From contig CAMOYW010000003.1 of NCBI GenBank assembly GCA_946630405.1, positions 1 to 14,352 on the forward strand: DNA of 14,352 nt, written 5' to 3'. Both the position numbers and the translations under genes were made by a program. Each line of letters begins with the position of its first letter. Within the stretch, counting starts at the first letter, position 1. Positions 1-7,986 of this stretch are shown piece by piece. The stretch comes from an uncultured Clostridia bacterium (GTDB taxonomy: Bacteria > Bacillota > Clostridia > Lachnospirales > CAG-274). The notes under the pieces were generated by a model. It was not told the DNA's origin. It made no database searches and worked only from the letters and a program-made list of their open reading frames with translations.

Positions 1-48
1 GCCGCAGCCCGAAGGACCCGACACAACGATAAGGGATCCCTTATTCAT
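1..48 (-). CDS. gmk: Guanylate kinase, N-terminal fragment (runs off the window)
   Basis: Only the first 16 codons are present, reading MNKGSLIVVSGPSGCG, which is the beta strand and first part of the P-loop (GPSGxGK) typical of guanylate kinase, the enzyme that phosphorylates GMP to GDP. The ATG at 48-46 is preceded by a GGAGG site eight bases upstream, lying inside the end of remA. The start codon overlaps the last eight bases of remA, so translation is probably coupled. The order yicC-remA-gmk is common in Firmicutes and supports the call. The P-loop motif alone would fit other kinases; the neighbourhood makes gmk much the best choice. Confidence 0.85.
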   Translation of the reverse strand, partial: MNKGSLIVVSGPSGCG

Positions 49-313
49 TAAAACTACCTCCCATATTCTTATCTTCCGACTTGTCCTCTATCCTGCCCGC
101 GACCGTTTCGGGTTGAAGGTAGGAAAGAGCCAAATATCCGCCCTCAAGCACGATGACCGACTTCGTCTTTCTGCCCTGAGTGGCATCTATCACCGTCTCC
201 CCCGATTTATGCGAAGAGATCATTCTTTTAACGGGAGCCGAATCGGGGCTGACGACCGCTATTATCCTTTCCCTCGGGATCATATTCCCAAATCCGATAT
301 TCACAAATTGCAT
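41..313 (-). CDS. remA: RemA/DUF370 family DNA-binding regulator
   Basis: A 90-residue protein of the RemA (YlzA, DUF370) family. In Bacillus subtilis RemA is a ring-forming DNA-binding protein that activates biofilm-matrix and osmoprotection genes. The family signature is clear: the start MQFVNIGFGNMI, then IIAVVSPDSAPVKRMI (about residues 17-32), the IDATQGRKTKSVIVL segment (about 42-56) and the PETVAGRI end of the conserved core (about 68-75). The last 15 residues are charged and probably disordered. The ATG starts one base after the yicC stop with only a weak GAG upstream, which suggests translation coupled to yicC. The targets in this organism cannot be inferred from the window. Confidence 0.93.
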   Translation of the reverse strand: MQFVNIGFGNMIPRERIIAVVSPDSAPVKRMISSHKSGETVIDATQGRKTKSVIVLEGGYLALSYLQPETVAGRIEDKSEDKNMGGSFNE

Positions 314-314
314 T

Positions 315-1196
315 TTACTCTATATTCTGTATCTGCTCTCTGAGCTTTTCTATCTCGTTTTTATTGTCCACCACAAGCTGTGTTATTTCAAGGTCGTTGG
401 ACTTTGAGCCTATGGTATTTGTTTCCCTGAGCATTTCCTGAACAAGAAAGTCAAGCTTCTTTCCGACGGGAACAGTCTCCTTGCATATAGCACCAAACTG
501 CGCTATATGGCTTGAAAGCCTCGTAAGCTCTTCATCTATGCAGCATCTGTCGGCAAATATCATTACCTCCGTGAGAAGTCTTGCTTTATCCTCGGAAGTT
601 TGCATATATTCGGCAAGCTTTTCTTCAAGCCTTTGCTTATAGCTTTCCGATACAAGAGGCGCCCTTTTTGAGATCAAAGCAACGTTTGCCGCTATACACT
701 CGACCTTTTTAAGCATATCCGCTTTAAGAGTTTCTCCTTCCTTTTCTCTCATGAGAGTAAAGTTTTTGACAGCCTCTTTTGTGGCATTTACCACAAGTTC
801 TTTCACCTGCGAAAGTACGTTTTCATCCATGGTAGAACTCTCGGCGGCTATTACCTCGGGTGCCCTTGAAAGCATATTGAGCGTGATATTATCCGTCATC
901 GAATATCTTTCTTTTAGTGTCATAAGCGACTTATAATATTCGTCGGCAACCGCCGTGTTTACGCTTATTTTGACATCTTCTGCGGCATTTGAAGTATAGC
1001 TCACAAAAACGTCTATCTTTCCTCTCGCAACATCTTTTGAAATGGTTTTTCTGATATCGTCTTCAAGGCAAATCAAAACCCTCGGCAATTTTATGCCAAT
1101 ATCACAAAAGCGGTGATTGACCGCCTTCAGCTCCACGGTACAGGTTCTTTCTCCGTTACCGACCTCACCCTTACCGTAGCCGGTCATGCTCTTCAT
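315..1196 (-). CDS. YicC/YloC family endoribonuclease
   Basis: A 293-residue protein, the normal length for the YicC/YloC family. It opens with the invariant MKSMTGYGKGE motif and VELKAVNHRFCDI (YicC N-terminal domain). It ends in the DUF1732 domain, with GKKLDFLVQEMLRETNTIGSK and a final NEIEKLREQIQNIE helix. Escherichia coli YicC is an endoribonuclease that degrades the small RNA RyhB, and the B. subtilis homologue is YloC; the substrate here is unknown. The start has an AGAGAGG site six bases upstream of the ATG. It follows the TPR gene after a 35-base gap in which I see no promoter or terminator. It lies directly before remA and gmk, the usual Firmicute order. Confidence 0.95.
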   Translation of the reverse strand: MKSMTGYGKGEVGNGERTCTVELKAVNHRFCDIGIKLPRVLICLEDDIRKTISKDVARGKIDVFVSYTSNAAEDVKISVNTAVADEYYKSLMTLKERYSMTDNITLNMLSRAPEVIAAESSTMDENVLSQVKELVVNATKEAVKNFTLMREKEGETLKADMLKKVECIAANVALISKRAPLVSESYKQRLEEKLAEYMQTSEDKARLLTEVMIFADRCCIDEELTRLSSHIAQFGAICKETVPVGKKLDFLVQEMLRETNTIGSKSNDLEITQLVVDNKNEIEKLREQIQNIE

Positions 1197-1231
1197 ATCA
1201 TACCTCTCTCAGAAGCACAAGCCTCACAGTT

Positions 1232-2080
1232 TTATCCGTTAAGCTTTTTCAGCTCCTTTTCCACAGCTTCTCTTTTAACGGAGCTTAAGGCGGATATATA
1301 TCCGTCACTTGCTCTTTGCAAAAGCTCCTTTGCTTTTTCTTTATCTTCGTCTTTAACTATAAGTGCAAGATAGTACAAACTTTCCGTCATGGTAGGTCTT
1401 ATTTCCAAAGCCTTTTCAAAATACTCTCTTGCCTTGTCTTTATTTCCTTTATTGTACTCTATCTGCCCGAGATTATCCCATGCGGGAGCATAGTTTTTAT
1501 TATCCTCAAGCGCTTTGTTCGTTACCTCTTCGGCTTTTTCATAATCGCCCTTAAGCATATAGAAGTAGCCGAGGGTGGAAAGCGTACTCGGATTTACATA
1601 CGGGTACCTGTCCATAAGGTCGAGTATGGTGGCAATTGCCATATCCACATCTCCGAGCACCCAATAGCAACTCGATATCGCAAGCGGTATAAGCTTATCA
1701 TAAATAACTTTTGTGTTGATTATATAAGCTCTTTTAAATATATCAAGTGCCTCTTGCGCCCTTCCCTCATGAAGGGCATCCATGGCGTAGTTATAAAGAG
1801 CCTTTACATTTCTCGTATTTCTCTTTACCGCCTGCTTGTAAAAGACCTTTGCCTTATCGGGCTTTCGGAAAAAGTAATAAATGTTTCCTATCATCCCGAG
1901 CACGTAGGCTCTGCATATAACGGCACTGCACAAAAGAAAGAGCAAAAACGCCGGTATAATGACCCACTCGGGATAACGAAGGAAATAATGGAGCACAAGC
2001 CACGCAAGCATTAAAAACGCAAGCGCAAGCCATCTCCAATAGCTTACAAGATTCACCTTGTTTTTTAAATTACCCTTCAT
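1232..2080 (-). CDS. Membrane-anchored TPR-repeat protein, function unknown
   Basis: A 282-residue protein with a short basic N-terminus, two hydrophobic segments (about residues 16-34 and 38-60) and a soluble region made of tetratricopeptide repeats. Good repeats start near residues 94 (KALYNYAMDALHEGRAQEAL), 166 (TLSTLGYFYMLKGDYEKAEE) and 200 (AWDNLGQIEYNKGNKDKARE), with a degenerate one at about 130-158. TPRs are protein-interaction modules, so this is likely a scaffold on the cytoplasmic face of the membrane. Its start overlaps the stop of the GT2 gene in an ATGA arrangement, so the two are probably made together and may act in one membrane complex. No enzyme motif is visible. The partner assignment is inference. 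Confidence 0.88.
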   Translation of the reverse strand: MKGNLKNKVNLVSYWRWLALAFLMLAWLVLHYFLRYPEWVIIPAFLLFLLCSAVICRAYVLGMIGNIYYFFRKPDKAKVFYKQAVKRNTRNVKALYNYAMDALHEGRAQEALDIFKRAYIINTKVIYDKLIPLAISSCYWVLGDVDMAIATILDLMDRYPYVNPSTLSTLGYFYMLKGDYEKAEEVTNKALEDNKNYAPAWDNLGQIEYNKGNKDKAREYFEKALEIRPTMTESLYYLALIVKDEDKEKAKELLQRASDGYISALSSVKREAVEKELKKLNG

Positions 2081-3015
2081 TTGAGCAGTTCCTTTTTCTT
2101 ATCGGACACGGTATGGAGCTTAAATTCAAAATCCTGTCTGTCTCTTGCTCTCAACGTATCGAGCATCGCTCCCGAAAACCAGCACTGTATCGCCGCTATC
2201 GCCACAAAACCGCAACATATAAGCGTGGGGAAATTGGGCACAAGTCCCGTTTCAAAATATTCTATCAAAAGCGGGATGAAAAATCCGAGTGCCACAATAA
2301 AAAGCAACAAGCTTATTTTGCTGAAAAAACTGTACGGCTTGTAGTTTTTAAACAGCCTGACTATCGTAAGAAGCACCTTCATACCGTCCGAGTAAGTATT
2401 TAATTTTGAAACGCTACCCTCTACTCTGTCTTTGTAATCTATGACCACATTCTCAACAAGCATATTTTTATCTATTGCATGTATGGTCATTTCCGTTTCT
2501 ATCTCAAAGCCCTTTGACAAAACGGGAAAAGTCTTTACAAATTCGTAACTGAAAGCACGAAGCCCCGTCATAATATCTTTTATGTCGCTTTTAAAAAGCT
2601 TGTTTATGGTGGTTCTCACCATCGAATTTCCGAAATTGTGGAAAGGACGCTTGTTTTCGGTAAAGTAAGTGGAGGAAAGTCTGTCACCGACTACCATATC
2701 CACATTTTTATCCAAAACGAGCCTGACCATCTCGGGTACGGTATCGACGGGATAGGTGTCGTCACCGTCCGTCATCACATAGCACCTTGCATCCACCTCA
2801 CGGAACATTCGCCTTATAACGTTTCCTTTACCCTGCTTGTATTCATGCCTGACGACCGCTCCCGCCTTTTCGGCAATTTCAGCCGTCCCGTCAGTGGAAT
2901 TGTTGTCATAGACGTATATCACAGCCTCGGGAACGTATTTTTTAAAATCCTCCACTACCTTTTTGATAGTTTTGCTTTCGTTATAGCAGGGGATAAGTAC
3001 AGCTATATCATCCAT
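2077..3015 (-). CDS. GT2 family glycosyltransferase with C-terminal membrane segments
   Basis: A 312-residue protein with a family 2 (GT-A fold) glycosyltransferase domain. Residues 5-14 read AVLIPCYNES, residues 35-42 VYDNNSTD, and DGDD at 83-86 is the metal- and nucleotide-sugar-binding motif. Two hydrophobic segments at about 232-252 and 262-285 place it in the dolichol-phosphate-mannose-synthase or GtrB-like subgroup, which usually transfers a sugar to a polyprenyl phosphate at the inner face of the membrane. The actual sugar and acceptor cannot be read from sequence. It starts three bases after the GH28 stop and overlaps the following TPR gene by four bases, so all three look like one transcript. 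Its genes for transfer across the membrane, if any, are not in the window. Confidence 0.92.
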   Translation of the reverse strand: MDDIAVLIPCYNESKTIKKVVEDFKKYVPEAVIYVYDNNSTDGTAEIAEKAGAVVRHEYKQGKGNVIRRMFREVDARCYVMTDGDDTYPVDTVPEMVRLVLDKNVDMVVGDRLSSTYFTENKRPFHNFGNSMVRTTINKLFKSDIKDIMTGLRAFSYEFVKTFPVLSKGFEIETEMTIHAIDKNMLVENVVIDYKDRVEGSVSKLNTYSDGMKVLLTIVRLFKNYKPYSFFSKISLLLFIVALGFFIPLLIEYFETGLVPNFPTLICCGFVAIAAIQCWFSGAMLDTLRARDRQDFEFKLHTVSDKKKELLK

Positions 3016-3018
3016 TTG

Positions 3019-4365
3019 TCAAACTTCCCTGCAGTTTTTGCAATTTTTCTGTTCAATAAGAGGTGCGTTCGCTTTATTCTCCTTGGATTTACAGTTTGTA
3101 AAGGTGAGATCTTCACTGTTTTCGATCTCAAAGCAAGGACCGTCGGCACCTACCACCGTCACGTTATTAAACTTGATATCTTTTGTATTGCACATAAAGA
3201 AGCCTTTTTGCTTAACTTCCTCTGCACCTACAAGCATAGCGGGGATGCCCGCAACGGCATCTTCTGCCATGGATATGTAAATATTTTCAAAGGAACAATC
3301 CTCAACGAACATTTCGGGCAAGCCGTAGAAATATCCCGCAGAGGCGTTGACCCTCTTACATGTCATATTTGCAAAGTGAAGCCTTCTGAATGCGGGTGTC
3401 GCATCCGTAACGGGTGCAGGAGACTTGTCGCACACATCGGGATCCTGACCTCTCGGTCCCCACATATAGAAAAGATTTGCAATGAAAGGACAAAGCACGT
3501 TTTCCATTATAACGTTGTTCACTCTTATATCCTCTACCACTCCGCCTCTGTATCTTCTTGATTTAAGTCTTATACCTCTGTCGGTGTTTTCAAACACGCA
3601 ATTGTTGATCGCAACATTTACAATACCGCCGCTCATCTCTGAGCCGAGCACCACACCGCCGTGTCCGTGAACCATGGTGCAGTTTTCTATAACGATATTT
3701 TTGCAAGGTATTCTCTCTTTGGTATCTTCCGTACCCGCTTTAATGGCAATACAGTCATCGCCCACATCTATATGACAGTTTGAAATATGTATATTGGAAC
3801 AGCTTTCGGGGTCAATACCGTCGGTATTGGGCGAATCGTAAGGATTTTTGATCGTTACGTTATCTATTGTAATATTGTCGCAAAGTATGGTATTTATCGT
3901 CCAGCTCGGCGAGTTTGTAAGCGTAACTCCGCTTATAAGCACATTCTTGCATTCATAAGGAGCTATCATCTTAGGTCTGGGATATTTATTTTCCTTCGCT
4001 CTGAATATCTTCCACCAAAAAGCACCCTGTCCGTCAAGAGTACCTCTTCCCGTTATTGAAATATTTTCCTCTCCGTAGGCGTTTATCAAAGAAGCGTAAC
4101 ACTCTCTCTTTACACCTTCCCAACGGGACTCAACAACAGGGTAGTCGTTAAGGTCATTTGAAAAAAGCAGTGTTGCTCCCGCTTCAAGGTTAAGTTCGAT
4201 ATTACTTTTTAAAAATACCGGTCCCGTAAGATATATACCCGCAGGCACAAACACAGTGCCGCCTCCGCTTTGTACACACTTATCTATCGCAAGTTCGATC
4301 GCTTTGGTGTTTAATGTCTTTCCGTCGGGACACGCACCGCAGTCAACTATATTAATAAAAGCCAT
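3019..4365 (-). CDS. Glycoside hydrolase family 28 (polygalacturonase-type), no signal peptide
   Basis: A 448-residue right-handed beta-helix enzyme of family GH28, which hydrolyses galacturonic acid linkages in pectin. All four family motifs are present in order: NTDGID (180-185), GDD (202-204), GHG (234-236) and RLK (266-268), so the catalytic aspartates D182, D203 and D204 and the histidine H235 are intact. The pectate-lyase-like N-terminal strand is also clear (GGGTVFVPAGIYLTGP, 34-49). There is no signal peptide or membrane segment, so it should act in the cytoplasm, probably on imported oligogalacturonides, possibly as an exo-acting enzyme. The ATG has AAGGAGG five bases upstream. It has its own promoter (4437-4465) and a hairpin leader, and opens an operon with the GT2 and TPR genes. 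No pectin transporter or uronate pathway gene is in view. Confidence 0.95.
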   Translation of the reverse strand: MAFINIVDCGACPDGKTLNTKAIELAIDKCVQSGGGTVFVPAGIYLTGPVFLKSNIELNLEAGATLLFSNDLNDYPVVESRWEGVKRECYASLINAYGEENISITGRGTLDGQGAFWWKIFRAKENKYPRPKMIAPYECKNVLISGVTLTNSPSWTINTILCDNITIDNVTIKNPYDSPNTDGIDPESCSNIHISNCHIDVGDDCIAIKAGTEDTKERIPCKNIVIENCTMVHGHGGVVLGSEMSGGIVNVAINNCVFENTDRGIRLKSRRYRGGVVEDIRVNNVIMENVLCPFIANLFYMWGPRGQDPDVCDKSPAPVTDATPAFRRLHFANMTCKRVNASAGYFYGLPEMFVEDCSFENIYISMAEDAVAGIPAMLVGAEEVKQKGFFMCNTKDIKFNNVTVVGADGPCFEIENSEDLTFTNCKSKENKANAPLIEQKNCKNCREV

Positions 4366-4385
4366 AAAGCCCTCCTTAAATTTCG

Positions 4386-4420
4386 GGAAACGCCGATTTA
4401 TACAACACTTCGGCGTTTCC
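4386..4420 (-). promoter_or_regulatory. Perfect 11-bp inverted repeat in the GH28 leader
   Basis: The arms are GGAAACGCCGA and TCGGCGTTTCC, perfectly complementary and separated by 13 bases. They lie between the GH28 promoter and its ribosome binding site, about 20 bases before the start codon. Read as minus-strand RNA this is a stable hairpin, but no U-run follows it, so it is not a standard intrinsic terminator. It could be an mRNA-stabilising or translation-controlling leader hairpin, or a two-half-site operator for a DNA-binding regulator. The sequence does not decide between these. Confidence 0.7.
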
Positions 4421-4436
4421 TTTAAACACTGCTCTT

Positions 4437-4465
4437 ATTTTAGCATAATATATATAATAAATCAA
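4437..4465 (-). promoter_or_regulatory. Sigma-A-type promoter for the GH28 operon
   Basis: On the minus strand a TTGATT -35 box (4465-4460) and a TAAAAT -10 box (4442-4437) are 17 bases apart. A TGC extended -10 motif sits immediately before the -10 box and the spacer is AT-rich. Transcription should begin near 4430, giving a leader of roughly 65 bases that contains the hairpin at 4386-4420. I see no terminator for the upstream hydrolase gene, so read-through may add to this promoter. Confidence 0.75.
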
Positions 4466-4491
4466 GAGTTATAATGTTTTGACTATACTTC

Positions 4492-5511
4492 TTATAGCCT
4501 TGATATGGTATCAAGCCATTTATAGCACGAACCGTACCATGTATGGTCTCCTTCTTGCATAGAAACTTCTATCTGCTTGCCGTAAAGAGTATATGTCTGC
4601 TGAGCTATGGAAAGCTGATGCTCCACGCCCTTTATACCCCTTGAGCCGTTAAGCTTGTCTCTTATGCCCGTTTCAATGAACAAAGGTCTCGGGCAAACCA
4701 TGGATGCAAAGTCACACATGTCAAAATACTTCCAAAGATTCGGAATAAAGTTGCAGCCGCATCTGTTGGTATAAAGCAACACATCCTTGTAGCTGTGGAA
4801 AAATCCGCTCACTATGGCGTAACCTATCCTTTCATCGAGAGCCGCAAGGAAAAGTGCCGACTGACCGCCTCCCGAAAAACCGCAGGCTCCTATACCCTCG
4901 TCAAGCTCGGTATAGTCGCAAATATAATCCACAAGCCTTAAAAGGTCGAACACTATAAGCCCCTGAAGAGATATACCCAAACTCATGCAAGCGTTGTTTA
5001 TATCGTTACACTCCGCCTGTGTGGTCCTGTATATACCGAGAGAACGCTCTCCCGCTCCTATCAAATCGGGAACAAATACGGTATAACCCTTTTGCACGAG
5101 ATAAACAGCATAAAGATAGTTAAAGCGTTTCACCTTTTCTTTATATTCGGGCTTTTCAAGTCCCACAAGACCCTCCTTGCCGTCACTTCCGTGTCCGTGT
5201 ATGGCGATGATAGCCTTATTATTGGGGCGCACCTTCGGTGTAAGCATATAAAACGGCATTTTAAGGCTGTCCTGTGTGGATATAACTATCTTTTCTCTTA
5301 AATAATATCCGCAATCGGCTATTTCTTCCGTTTTGGGCATAAGCTTGCTTTTTTCCATAAGGTGCATTCCCATAAGCCCCTTAAGCTTTTCCCGAGCCGC
5401 TCCGATCCATTGTTTATGGTCTTCGACACTTTTGCCGTTAAAGGCATTCTGCCTGTAACAACTGTCAAGCATATTTCTTAAATAATCGTATGAGCTGTAT
5501 TCCCCGTTCAT
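4492..5511 (-). CDS. Alpha/beta-hydrolase, esterase-like
   Basis: A 339-residue alpha/beta-hydrolase resembling the Abhydrolase_7 and acetyl-xylan-esterase-like groups. With the ATG at 5511 as residue 1, the oxyanion-hole segment AIHGHG is at about 103-108, the nucleophile elbow GFSGGG places the serine at 213, the acid in IETGIRDK is near 285, and the histidine in EGDHTWYG is near 323, so the triad looks complete. No signal peptide is visible, so it is probably cytoplasmic. A TTG three codons upstream (5520) would overlap the lon stop as TTGA; the ATG five bases beyond that stop is the simpler start. It is expressed after the lon gene and is followed by the GH28 promoter. Deacetylation of sugars or pectic oligosaccharides is a reasonable guess from the neighbour but not shown; the real substrate is unknown. 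Confidence 0.82.
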   Translation of the reverse strand: MNGEYSSYDYLRNMLDSCYRQNAFNGKSVEDHKQWIGAAREKLKGLMGMHLMEKSKLMPKTEEIADCGYYLREKIVISTQDSLKMPFYMLTPKVRPNNKAIIAIHGHGSDGKEGLVGLEKPEYKEKVKRFNYLYAVYLVQKGYTVFVPDLIGAGERSLGIYRTTQAECNDINNACMSLGISLQGLIVFDLLRLVDYICDYTELDEGIGACGFSGGGQSALFLAALDERIGYAIVSGFFHSYKDVLLYTNRCGCNFIPNLWKYFDMCDFASMVCPRPLFIETGIRDKLNGSRGIKGVEHQLSIAQQTYTLYGKQIEVSMQEGDHTWYGSCYKWLDTISRL

Positions 5512-5516
5512 ATTGA

Positions 5517-7907
5517 TCAATCTTCCTTACTCTTTTTATAATAGTTATTTAATTTTTTGTAAACAAGGTCGTGTATGCTTCCCTTTGTAAAGCCCTTTGT
5601 TTTAAGCCTTTTGCCCGCCTTTTTGCCAAGCAAAAGTTCCGCTCCGTCGTCTATGGTCTCTACGCTGTATATATGGAATTTCCCATCCTTCACAGCCTCA
5701 ATGACCTCATCGCAAAGCACAAGGTCTTTAACATTTGCCTTCGGGATGATGACTCCCTGTTCGCCCGTCAAGCCTCGATACTTGCACACCTTAAAGAAGC
5801 CCTCTATCTTATGAGTAACTCCGCCTATCGCCTGTATTTTGCCGAATTGGTTCATACTTCCCGTCACGGCAAGCGACTGCTTTACCGGTAAACCGCTAAG
5901 GCTCGACAAAAGAGCATAGGTCTCTGTGGATGAAGCGCTGTCCCCGTCCACACCGTTGTAACTCTGTTCAAAACAGATCCTCGAACTGAATGTCAAAGGA
6001 AAGTCCGTGGCATACATACCGCCAAGGTAGCCAATCAGCACCTGTATACCCTTATCGTGTATGCTGCCGCTCAGTTCCGCCTCTTTTTCGATATTAACGA
6101 CTCCCGCTTTGCCTATGTAGGTGCTTGCGGTTATCCTTGTGGGTGCTCCGAAGGTATAATCATCTCCCTGCATCACGCACAAGCCGTTCACCTGACCGAC
6201 AACTTCACCTTCGGTATCTATCATTATATCGTTATCATATATCATGGAAAGATATTTATCTGCATATATGCTTACTCTTTCCCTCTTTTTTTCTATTGCC
6301 TTTTTAAGTATATCGGCAGATATTTCCGTTTTGCCTTCGTCCCTTGCCAATCTGTCGGACTCTATCAAAACGGAGCTCAGCTCTCCGAAGCAGGTCGATA
6401 TTTTATCCTGCCTTTCGGCAAGCCTTACACAAAAACTTAAAGCCGTCCCTGTCGCTTCGTTTGAAACGGGCAAAAGCTTTCTTTTTGCGGTATAGCCGTG
6501 TATAAAATCCACAACGGCACCCACATTATCGTCACTGTATTCCATTTCATAATCGAATACGGAACATATCTTAAATAGTTTTGAAAAGTCATCGTCGTAT
6601 TGTTTGAGCATTTCGTAATAATACATAGAACCCACAACGATGATCTTAAGATCTATTTTGGTTTTTTCGGGCTGAATACCCGCTACGGATATACCGCCGA
6701 GCTGATACTCCTTAAGCGGCTCTATGGTAACGGAGCCCGTTTTAAGCACGCGTCTTACGGTATCCCACGTAAAGGCGTTTCCGAGTATATCCGAGGCATG
6801 GAATATAAGATATCCTCCGTTTGCCTTATGGAAAAGACCGGGTTTTATCTTCATGAAATCCGTTATGAAGTTGCCGTTTTCGCTCTCGTACTCAATTTCA
6901 CCCACAAGATTTGTATACGACGGATTATAATTTATCACAACGGGAGCGCCTTTCAGCTCACTGTTGTCCACTATAAGGTTCACGCCGTATTTCCCGAATA
7001 TCTCCTCATCGCTTTTTCGCATCATCCACGGCATAAAGGGCATCATCGAATCCTCTCCGCCGTTATCATCGGATGATGTGAATTCTCTTGCGTTTTCAAG
7101 GAGATCTTCCTTTACGAGTGCAAGGTGATCGCTTACATCGGGATTATCGGAATATTTCAGCTGTACGGGATTCATAAAGCGTCCAATAGTCATAAGGGCA
7201 ATATCGTAATTGATCTCTTCAAGCCTTTTTTTCGCCTTTTTCTCTCCGTCTTTTATCTGTTTAAGCGCAACGGAAGCAAGCTCCTGCATATCTTCCGTGC
7301 CCTCGTTTATCTCTTCTCTTTCCTCTTCGGAAAGGTTTTCAAATTCTTCTTCGTCAATGGTCTTTCCGTCCACTATCGGAAGAAAATAAACACCGCCGTT
7401 ACCCGTAAACTTCACTCCGAATCCGCACTGCTCGGCATTATGGCTCAAATCCTTTATGATTCGTTCTCTTTCGCTTTGAAAACCCTTCTGTATCCTTTCC
7501 TTGTCGTCCTCATACTCCGTGGATGTATAAGCATTTTGAAGCTCCACACTCAGCCTATTTATAAGCTCTTCAAGGTCTGCTTTAAATTCTTTTCCCATGC
7601 CCGCTTTCAGACAAAGAAGCTTCGGCGAAATGGGATTTTTGAAATTATACACGTAGCAAAGGTCATCGGGTGTTTTCTCCTTTGCCGCCTGTTCTCTTGC
7701 AAAACGCTCGGTAAATGAAGTCTTACCGCAGCCGTTTGGACCCGCTACATAAATATTATAGCCTTTGCTCTTTACGGAAAGTCCGAAGCGTATCGCCTCT
7801 GCCGCTGTTTCCTGCCCCACTATGGACATATCCACACGATCCGTCGTATATTTATTATCGATCTTGCAACTTCTGTTGAGCTGTGTATATTCAAGTTCTC
7901 TGATCAT
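5517..7907 (-). CDS. LonB-type ATP-dependent protease (AAA+ plus Lon proteolytic domain)
   Basis: A 796-residue protein of the LonB-like 'Lon-related ATP-dependent protease' group, which lacks the long N-terminal domain of classical LonA. The Walker A motif GPNGCGKT is at 56-63. A charged, partly coiled region spans about 110-240, and the conserved FMKIKPGLFHKANGGYLIF segment at about 351-369 belongs to the ATPase core. The C-terminal S16 protease domain carries the catalytic serine in DGDSASSTE (S657) and the lysine in THKIEGF (K700), so the Ser-Lys dyad is intact. The ATG at 7907 has AAAGGA six bases upstream and a near-consensus promoter about 50 bases upstream. The short Met-, Pro- and Trp-rich stretch at 287-296 is unusual. 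No membrane segment is evident, so cytoplasmic protein quality control is likely. Confidence 0.93.
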   Translation of the reverse strand: MIRELEYTQLNRSCKIDNKYTTDRVDMSIVGQETAAEAIRFGLSVKSKGYNIYVAGPNGCGKTSFTERFAREQAAKEKTPDDLCYVYNFKNPISPKLLCLKAGMGKEFKADLEELINRLSVELQNAYTSTEYEDDKERIQKGFQSERERIIKDLSHNAEQCGFGVKFTGNGGVYFLPIVDGKTIDEEEFENLSEEEREEINEGTEDMQELASVALKQIKDGEKKAKKRLEEINYDIALMTIGRFMNPVQLKYSDNPDVSDHLALVKEDLLENAREFTSSDDNGGEDSMMPFMPWMMRKSDEEIFGKYGVNLIVDNSELKGAPVVINYNPSYTNLVGEIEYESENGNFITDFMKIKPGLFHKANGGYLIFHASDILGNAFTWDTVRRVLKTGSVTIEPLKEYQLGGISVAGIQPEKTKIDLKIIVVGSMYYYEMLKQYDDDFSKLFKICSVFDYEMEYSDDNVGAVVDFIHGYTAKRKLLPVSNEATGTALSFCVRLAERQDKISTCFGELSSVLIESDRLARDEGKTEISADILKKAIEKKRERVSIYADKYLSMIYDNDIMIDTEGEVVGQVNGLCVMQGDDYTFGAPTRITASTYIGKAGVVNIEKEAELSGSIHDKGIQVLIGYLGGMYATDFPLTFSSRICFEQSYNGVDGDSASSTETYALLSSLSGLPVKQSLAVTGSMNQFGKIQAIGGVTHKIEGFFKVCKYRGLTGEQGVIIPKANVKDLVLCDEVIEAVKDGKFHIYSVETIDDGAELLLGKKAGKRLKTKGFTKGSIHDLVYKKLNNYYKKSKED

Positions 7908-7953
7908 ATCTGTCCTTTTAAAATCTTTCGGTCGTTATTTTATAATCCGTTGT

Positions 7954-7982
7954 ATTATATCATAAAATGTATGTTTTGTCTA
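7954..7982 (-). promoter_or_regulatory. Strong sigma-A promoter for the lon-hydrolase operon
   Basis: On the minus strand a TAGACA -35 box (7982-7977) and a perfect TATAAT -10 box (7959-7954) are 17 bases apart, and TGA before the -10 gives an extended -10 motif. Transcription should start near 7947, about 40 bases before the lon start codon. This is the closest match to consensus in the window. No CIRCE-type inverted repeat or CtsR-like heptamer repeat is visible around it. Confidence 0.85.
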
Positions 7983-7986
7983 ATAG

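Noticed and set aside
2638..3561. Plus-strand frame of 307 codons opposite the GT2 and GH28 genes
   Set aside because: It is antisense to two genes with intact family motifs, has no recognisable domain and no promoter or ribosome binding site; it is a by-product of codon usage.
4386..4420. Hairpin considered as the terminator of the lon-hydrolase operon
   Set aside because: No U-run follows on the minus strand and the GH28 promoter lies upstream of it, so a terminator here would block the GH28 operon; a leader element fits better.
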